Origin: Microbacterium halimionae
Lineage (GTDB): Bacteria > Actinomycetota > Actinomycetes > Actinomycetales > Microbacteriaceae
Assembly (NCBI RefSeq): GCF_011761265.1
Contig: NZ_JAAOZB010000001.1
Coordinates: 1,116,001 to 1,180,000 of the forward strand
Reading direction: 5' to 3'
Length of the DNA: 64,000 nucleotides
In this document: positions 59,054 to 64,000 of the stretch, in pieces
How the letters are laid out: the number at the start of each line of letters is the position of its first letter
Numbering within the stretch: the stretch's first letter is position 1
Program-made: the position numbers and the translations under genes
The notes under the pieces: generated by a model
Told to the model about the DNA's origin: nothing
Database searches by the model: none
What the model saw: only the letters and a program-made list of their open reading frames with translations

Positions 59054-60147
59054 GCGGGCAGACAAGTGGCGCAGCGTCGGTGTTGCGCGACATCATCCGA
59101 AAGCCCTATTTCTGGGGAATCATCGCAATCGTGGCGCTCCTGCTGCTGAATGTGCTGAAAGACCCGAGCTACCTCGCCGTGAGCGTGAGCCCATCGACGG
59201 GCTACCTCGTCGGCAACCTGATCGACATCATGCGGTACTCGGCACCGATTCTCATGATCGCCATCGGAATGTCACTTGTGATCGCAACGGGTGGAATCGA
59301 CCTCTCGGTCGGGTCGATCATGGCCGTCTCGGGCGCTGTCTCGATGCAGTTGCTGAGCAACGTGGATGCCTCGACTTCGGTCAGCGCGGCTCTTGCCGCC
59401 GTCGGGCTCGCAATTCTCATCAGCGCATTGCTCGGCGCAGTGAACGGCGCACTTGTCGCCTACATCGGGTTGCAACCCTTCATCAGCACGCTGATCATGA
59501 TGCTCGCCGGTCGAGGAATCGCCAAGGTGATCACATCGGGTCAGAACACCGCGGCATCCAATGAGCCGTTCCGCTGGATCGCGAACGGATTCATCTTCGG
59601 CCTGCCGGTGATCTTTCTGATCGCGATCATCATCGTCATCATCGTGAGCGTTGTCGTTCGAAAGAGCGCCCTCGGCCTCATGATCGAAGCAATCGGTATC
59701 AACCCCAAGGCGAGCCGTATGGCGGGAATCAAACCCCGCGGCCTCCTGATGACCGTCTACATCGCCAGCGCATCGCTCGCCGGAGTCGCCGGAATTTTCT
59801 CGGTGGGCACCGTGATGACCGTCGATATCTCGCGCACCGGCTATCAGATGGAGCTCGACGCGATTCTCGCCGTCGTGATCGGTGGAGCATCTCTCGCCGG
59901 AGGTAAGTTCTCCCTCGGTGGCGCCGTCGTCGGAGCGCTGTTGATTGCAACGCTCGATAAGACAGTGCTCTTCCTCGGGATCTCGTCGTCGGCAACACCC
60001 GCCTTCAAGGCGATCGTGATTGTCGCGCTCTGCCTGCTGCAGTCGCGCCGAGTGCGTGCATGGTTCGTCACGCGGAGAAAGCCACCGCTGTCTCCGCCCC
60101 CGCCCAAACAGAAGACCCCCGCGACGGCGCAGGAGGTGTCAGCATGA
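59050..60147 (+). CDS. sugar ABC permease, YtfT-like
   Basis: A 365-residue CUT2 (RbsC/YtfT-type) permease with about ten membrane helices. ILMIAIGMSLVIATGGIDLSVGSIMAVSG near residue 75, GLQPFISTLIMMLAGRGIAKVITSGQN near 140 and the AVVIGGASLAGG segment near 275 are family landmarks. It begins in an ATGA overlap with the ATPase gene and ends in another with the second permease. The C-terminal tail is rich in Pro and Lys. It forms one half of the furanose-type channel. Confidence 0.93.
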   Translation: MSGQTSGAASVLRDIIRKPYFWGIIAIVALLLLNVLKDPSYLAVSVSPSTGYLVGNLIDIMRYSAPILMIAIGMSLVIATGGIDLSVGSIMAVSGAVSMQLLSNVDASTSVSAALAAVGLAILISALLGAVNGALVAYIGLQPFISTLIMMLAGRGIAKVITSGQNTAASNEPFRWIANGFIFGLPVIFLIAIIIVIIVSVVVRKSALGLMIEAIGINPKASRMAGIKPRGLLMTVYIASASLAGVAGIFSVGTVMTVDISRTGYQMELDAILAVVIGGASLAGGKFSLGGAVVGALLIATLDKTVLFLGISSSATPAFKAIVIVALCLLQSRRVRAWFVTRRKPPLSPPPPKQKTPATAQEVSA

Positions 60148-61196
60148 CCACCATCAACGCACCCACAAAGAAAACCGAGACACCTCAGGGAGTCACGGCG
60201 GGTATCTGGCAGCACATTGTGCGCGTCGTCACGACAAACCCCGCGGCACTGCCGACGATGGCAGCCGTCGTGATCTTCGCCTCAATGGTGATCTTCGGAG
60301 AAGTGGCTTACGGCCGAATCCTGCAGTACAGCACGCTGTCGAACCTGCTGGTCAACAACGCGCACCTCATCATCATGGCCGTCGGCATGACGTTCGTCAT
60401 TCTGACGGGAGGCATCGACCTCTCGGTCGGAGCCGTCATCGCCTTCTCGAGTGTCGCCGGAGTCATGCTCTCCAACGCCGGGTGGAACCCACTCGTCGTC
60501 ATCATCGTGATGATCGTTTCGGGAACTGCGTTCGGTTTACTCGCGGGTGTGCTGATTCAGTACTTCAATGTGCAACCGTTCATAGCGACGCTCGCCATGA
60601 TGTTCTTGGCGCGAGGACTTGCCTCGGTGCTGAGCACGACCCCCGAGCGCCTCGGCGATGACTCGCCGATTCGGGCTCTCGGTACGCAGTTCAAGATCAT
60701 CGACGGGCCGAAGGTGAACGACCTCGTCATCACCCCGGGTGTGATTATCGCCATCGTCGTGGTCTTGATCGCCTTCTTCGTCTTGCACCGCACCCGCACT
60801 GGGCGCACCGTCTACGCGATCGGCGGATCGGAATCATCGGCAAGCCTCATGGGGCTCTCGGTCTTCCGCACGAAGCTGCTCGTCTACGTGATCTCGGGAA
60901 CGCTCTCGGGAGTCGCCGCTGTGGTTTACACCTCACGTCTCGGCATCGCGCAGAACATCACCGGCGTCGGCTGGGAGCTTGACGCGATCGCTGCCACCGT
61001 TATCGGTGGCACGCTCCTCACCGGTGGAGCCGGTTACGTCCTCGGCTCCGTCATCGGCGCACTGGTGCTCGGTCTTATGAACGTGCTCATCACGCGAGAT
61101 GGCAGCATCGCCCCGGAGATGACGACGATTATTACCGGCGGCATCCTGCTGGTCTTCGTCTTGCTGCAGCGCGCAGTAAGCCGAAGGCGAACCTAG
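60144..61196 (+). CDS. sugar ABC permease, YjfF-like
   Basis: A 350-residue CUT2 permease starting in the ATGA overlap at 60144 behind AGGAGG. LIIMAVGMTFVILTGGIDLSVGAVIAFSS near residue 85, NVQPFIATLAMMFLARGLASVLS near 147 and ATVIGGTLLTGGAGYVLG near 280 match YjfF. In E. coli the YtfT and YjfF permeases form a heterodimer with YtfQ and YtfR for galactofuranose uptake, and all four counterparts are contiguous here. Repeat copy C, a perfect stem followed by T residues, lies 14 bp after its stop and should end the operon transcript. Confidence 0.93.
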   Translation: MTTINAPTKKTETPQGVTAGIWQHIVRVVTTNPAALPTMAAVVIFASMVIFGEVAYGRILQYSTLSNLLVNNAHLIIMAVGMTFVILTGGIDLSVGAVIAFSSVAGVMLSNAGWNPLVVIIVMIVSGTAFGLLAGVLIQYFNVQPFIATLAMMFLARGLASVLSTTPERLGDDSPIRALGTQFKIIDGPKVNDLVITPGVIIAIVVVLIAFFVLHRTRTGRTVYAIGGSESSASLMGLSVFRTKLLVYVISGTLSGVAAVVYTSRLGIAQNITGVGWELDAIAATVIGGTLLTGGAGYVLGSVIGALVLGLMNVLITRDGSIAPEMTTIITGGILLVFVLLQRAVSRRRT

Positions 61197-61209
61197 CTGC
61201 CGGTCGTTT

Positions 61210-61279
61210 GGTCGGAGAATCGCGTTCAGTCGGAGGGTTTAGAGCCCAGGCATCCGACTGAACGCGATTCTCCGTTTTT
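61210..61279 (+). repeat. palindromic dispersed repeat, copy C, acting as a terminator
   Basis: The arms at 61213-61234 and 61253-61274 are perfectly complementary over 22 bp, around an 18-base loop, and followed by TTTTT. This is the best-formed copy of the four-member repeat family and also has the structure of a Rho-independent terminator for the importer operon. Confidence 0.9.
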
Positions 61280-61391
61280 GTGGTGTGCGGCATAGACCGC
61301 GCACAGGATGGGGGAGCAACATGCGAAGGGGAATATCTCGCGGCGCTGCGCCGTTGTCACCCTGGTACCTCACAAAGGAAGAAGGAAAAAT

Positions 61392-62369
61392 ATGCGTGCT
61401 GTGATCCATCACGAATTCGGAGAACCGTCGGACGTTTTGACGGTGGAAGATGTCGCAACCCCCGAGCCCTCAGCCGGCGAGGTGCGAGTGCGCACACTGA
61501 TGTCTCCGATTCACAACCACGATCTGTGGACGATCCGCGGCACCTATGGCTTCAAGCCCGAACTCCCTGCCCGTGCCGGAACCGAAGCAGTCGGCGTCAT
61601 CGACGCGCTCGGTGAGGGCGTCGAGCACCTGACAGTTGGTCAGCGTGTGGCAACCGGCGGCACCTTCGGCGTGTGGGCCGAATACTTCATCGCGAAGGCT
61701 GCGGGCCTGATTCCCGTGGATGATGCAGCCCCCGACGAGGTTGCATCTCAGCTCGTCTCGATGCCGTTCTCCGCGCTTGCGCTGCTCGACTGGCTCGATC
61801 TGAGCGAAGGCGACTGGATCATCCAGAACACTGCAAACGGAGCGGTTGGCCGTCTGCTTGCGCAGCTTGCCCCGACTCGTGGCATCAACGTCGTTGGCCT
61901 TGTGCGTCGCGACGCCGGTGTCGCTGAACTTGCCGCGCAGGGCATCAACGGTGTCGTGTCGACCGAAAGCGACGGCTGGGAAGCCCGTGTCGCTGAGATC
62001 ACGGGTGGCGCCAAGATCGCTGTCGGTATCGACTCGGTAGGTGGTGACGCCACCAACGAGGTCGTCTCGCAGCTCGGCGAAGATGGCACCCTTGTCGTCT
62101 TCGGCGCCATGGGGGCCCCGACGATGACAATCAGCTCCGGCTCGGTCATCTTCAACAACATCACCGTCAAGGGGTTCTGGGGAAGCCGCGTCATGGGCTC
62201 ACTCGACCCGAAGCGCCGTGGCGAGCTCTTCACCGAACTTCTCACGCGCGTAGGGGACGGCACGCTCTCGTTGCCGACCGAAGCCGTGTACTCGTTCGAC
62301 CAGGTGCGCGACGCTGCTGCTGCTAACTTTGTCGCCGGTCGTGCGGGCAAGGTCATGCTCAAGCCGTAA
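61392..62369 (+). CDS. zinc-free quinone-oxidoreductase-like medium-chain dehydrogenase
   Basis: A 325-residue MDR protein resembling quinone oxidoreductases and 2-enoyl reductases. It has the N-terminal GroES-like fold (PELPARAGTEAVGVIDALGEGVEHL) and a Rossmann domain beginning at WIIQNTANGAVGRLLAQLA near residue 153, with no zinc-binding cysteine/histidine set. It probably reduces an electrophilic alkene or quinone with NADPH. AAAGGAAGAAGGA precedes the ATG at 61392. It stands alone between repeat copies C and D; nothing in context links it firmly to the furanose operon. Confidence 0.85.
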   Translation: MRAVIHHEFGEPSDVLTVEDVATPEPSAGEVRVRTLMSPIHNHDLWTIRGTYGFKPELPARAGTEAVGVIDALGEGVEHLTVGQRVATGGTFGVWAEYFIAKAAGLIPVDDAAPDEVASQLVSMPFSALALLDWLDLSEGDWIIQNTANGAVGRLLAQLAPTRGINVVGLVRRDAGVAELAAQGINGVVSTESDGWEARVAEITGGAKIAVGIDSVGGDATNEVVSQLGEDGTLVVFGAMGAPTMTISSGSVIFNNITVKGFWGSRVMGSLDPKRRGELFTELLTRVGDGTLSLPTEAVYSFDQVRDAAAANFVAGRAGKVMLKP

Positions 62370-62384
62370 TCGACTCTGGGTTTG

Positions 62385-62419
62385 GCGCCCGCTTCTTCTT
62401 CGGAAGGGGCGGGCGCTTT
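62385..62419 (+). terminator. hairpin terminator after the oxidoreductase gene
   Basis: GCGCCCGC and GCGGGCGC form an 8-bp perfect stem with partial inner pairing, followed by TTT, 15 bp after the stop codon. Confidence 0.7.
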
Positions 62420-62446
62420 CGTGTGTGCGGGGTTTGCGTGGCGTGC

Positions 62447-62518
62447 GGTCGGAGAATCGCGTTCGGTCGGAGGGAATTGAGGTGCGGCATCCGACTGAAT
62501 GCGATTCTCCGACGTTAC
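62447..62518. repeat. palindromic dispersed repeat, copy D
   Basis: The arms at 62450-62471 and 62490-62511 pair at all but two positions (wobble) and are very close to copy C; the end GACGTTAC is shared with copy A. It lies between the convergent oxidoreductase and copper ATPase genes, where it could end transcription from both sides. Confidence 0.88.
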
Positions 62519-62542
62519 GCGCGGGGCGCGTGGGGGGTGGGG

Positions 62543-64000
62543 TTACTTGAAGCGGCGCAGGCGCAGGCTGTTCGTCACCACGAAGACCGACGACAGGGCC
62601 ATGGCGGCGCCCGCGATCAGGGGGTTGAGCAGGCCGAGCATCGCAAGTGGGATCGCAGCTGCGTTGTAGGCGAATGCCCAAAACAGGTTGCCCTTGATCG
62701 TGCCGAGTGTGCGACGAGAAAGACGGATGGCGTCGGCCACAACCCGCAGGTCACCCGAGACGATCGTGATGTCGCTGGCCGCGATAGCAGCATCTGTGCC
62801 GCCGCCCATTGCGAGCCCGAGGTCTGCGGCGGCAAGCGCTGCGGCATCGTTCACGCCGTCGCCGACCATTGCCACCGTGCGACCTTCGGCCTGAAGTGCA
62901 CGGACAGCATCGAGCTTGCCGGCGGGCGTGATACCGGCGCGTACGTCATCGATACCGACTGCGGCTGCCACGTGACCTGCGGCACCGGGGTTGTCGCCCG
63001 TCAAGAGCACCGGGGTAGGGCCCAGTGCCTTCAACTGTGCCACGGCCTCAGCGCTTGTGGGCTTGAGCGTGTCGGCGACGGTGATGAGTCCGAGCGGGGC
63101 GCCGTCGCGACCGACGGCGATGACAGTGGCTCCCTGTGCTTCGCGGGCGGCGGCGGTGGCGTCATCCGTTTCGATTGCCCACTGCTCATGCAGCCACGAC
63201 GCGCGACCGGCAACGGTGAGGGTCTCACCGACCATTGCCTGCACGCCGAAACCGGGGTGAGAGAGAAAGTCGGTGGCAAGTGCGGGGTCAGTTTTCGCGG
63301 CTGCAACGATCGCGCGAGCAACCGGATGCTCCGACCCGGCTTCCACCGCGGCAGCAATTCGCAGCAGCTCGTCGCGAGAAACACCCGCGGCGGGAAGCAC
63401 CTCGGTGACGCTCATGGTGCCGGTTGTGACCGTACCGGTCTTGTCGAGCACGATCGTGTCGATGGCGCGCGTCTGCTCGAGGATTTGCGGTCCGCGAATC
63501 AAAATCCCGAGCTGTGAACCGCGGCCGGTACCGACGAGCAGGGCGGTCGGGGTGGCGAGCCCGAGCGCACACGGGCAGGCAATGATGAGTGTTGCGACGG
63601 CCGCGGTGAACGCCTGATCGAGCTCGCCACCGACCAGGAGCCAGCCGACGAACGTTGCGATCGCGAGCACGATGACGACCGGGACGAAGATCGCTGATAC
63701 GCGGTCGGCGAGGCGCTGTACCTGCGCTTTTCCGGTCTGCGCTTCGGAGAGAAGTCGACCCATGCGGGCAAGCTCCGTGTCGGAACCGACGCGGGTGATG
63801 TCGATGATGAGCCGACCGCTCACATTGAGGGTTGCTCCAACGACACGAGAACCTGCCGTGACTTCGACCGGAGTCGATTCGCCGGTCAGCATGCTCGCGT
63901 CGATAGCGGATGCCCCGTCGCTAACGAGACCGTCGGAGGGAATCTTTTCGCCCGGACGCACGACAACAGTGTCGCCGACGGCGAGTTGCGCCACCGGAAC
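62543..64000 (-). CDS. copA: Cu+-exporting P1B-type ATPase, C-terminal part (cut by window edge)
   Basis: The frame stays open to the window edge and gives about 485 residues of a heavy-metal P-type ATPase: actuator TGES, membrane CPC ([13 protein letters not shown]), phosphorylation site DKTGT, nucleotide-domain HP in [10 protein letters not shown], and hinge [12 protein letters not shown]. The last helices contain YN-x4-P and M-x2-SS, the signature of the P1B-1 Cu+ subgroup. It exports Cu+ from the cytosol. The N-terminal metal-binding domains and first helices lie beyond base 64000. It is convergent with the oxidoreductase gene, with repeat copy D between. Confidence 0.93.
   Translation of the reverse strand, partial: VPVAQLAVGDTVVVRPGEKIPSDGLVSDGASAIDASMLTGESTPVEVTAGSRVVGATLNVSGRLIIDITRVGSDTELARMGRLLSEAQTGKAQVQRLADRVSAIFVPVVIVLAIATFVGWLLVGGELDQAFTAAVATLIIACPCALGLATPTALLVGTGRGSQLGILIRGPQILEQTRAIDTIVLDKTGTVTTGTMSVTEVLPAAGVSRDELLRIAAAVEAGSEHPVARAIVAAAKTDPALATDFLSHPGFGVQAMVGETLTVAGRASWLHEQWAIETDDATAAAREAQGATVIAVGRDGAPLGLITVADTLKPTSAEAVAQLKALGPTPVLLTGDNPGAAGHVAAAVGIDDVRAGITPAGKLDAVRALQAEGRTVAMVGDGVNDAAALAAADLGLAMGGGTDAAIAASDITIVSGDLRVVADAIRLSRRTLGTIKGNLFWAFAYNAAAIPLAMLGLLNPLIAGAAMALSSVFVVTNSLRLRRFK

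Overview
The window reads as a chromosomal segment of a high-GC Actinobacterium, most likely Microbacteriaceae or a close relative (inference). The signs are dense coding with strong G/C third-position bias, frequent GTG/TTG starts and ATGA start/stop overlaps, a DUF222/13E12-type HNH endonuclease, LAxTG cell-wall sorting signals, a perfect CIRCE next to a perfect HAIR element, and a DtxR/IdeR-like operator. No rRNA, tRNA, CRISPR array, intact insertion sequence or phage genes were seen.

Layout. 1-4432: gluconate/idonate-type sugar acid locus (hydroxyacid dehydrogenase fragment, FadR-type regulator, GntP permease, SDR, IdnD-like dehydrogenase). 4470-8476: siderophore importer (lipoprotein, two FecCD permeases, ATPase) behind a DtxR/IdeR-like box. 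8505-8703: degenerate 17-bp minisatellite. 8717-12339: DUF222-HNH gene, divergent TetR/hydrolase pair, small membrane protein. 12364-27428: Wzx/Wzy-type exopolysaccharide locus, visibly less GC-rich in the middle, containing its own MurA and MurB homologues and a nearly 1.2-kb gene-poor gap. 27523-31225: second FecCD-type importer with a methyltransferase behind a Fur/Zur-like box. 31272-31853: Hsp20 gene with dual heat-shock operators and a strong terminator. 31920-35676: amidohydrolase, membrane protein, secreted protein, phosphoribosyltransferase. 35763-45346: IclR-controlled sugar locus (ABC importer, FAD oxidoreductase, wall-anchored GH31 enzyme). 45550-61196: LacI-controlled furanose-type locus (2469-residue wall-anchored protein with three GH43 and three LamG modules, LacI regulator, YtfQRT/YjfF-like importer plus an extra ATPase). 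61392-64000: quinone-oxidoreductase-like enzyme and the 3' part of a Cu+-ATPase gene.

How it fits together. The right half looks like two adjoining polysaccharide-utilisation loci. Wall-anchored hydrolases release sugars, dedicated ABC systems import them, and local IclR and LacI regulators control expression. The same palindrome TGTTACCGGTAACA lies upstream of both the giant GH43 gene and the sugar-binding protein gene, which ties hydrolysis to uptake. The left half holds sugar acid metabolism, iron uptake and surface polysaccharide synthesis.

Most unusual features: (i) MurA and MurB homologues inside a capsule/EPS locus, suggesting a lactyl-ether (MurNAc-like) sugar in the polymer; (ii) a four-copy palindromic repeat at gene 3' ends, one copy carried with a duplicated 3' end of a phosphoribosyltransferase gene 10 kb away; (iii) the giant triple-GH43 protein and its operator-linked transporter.
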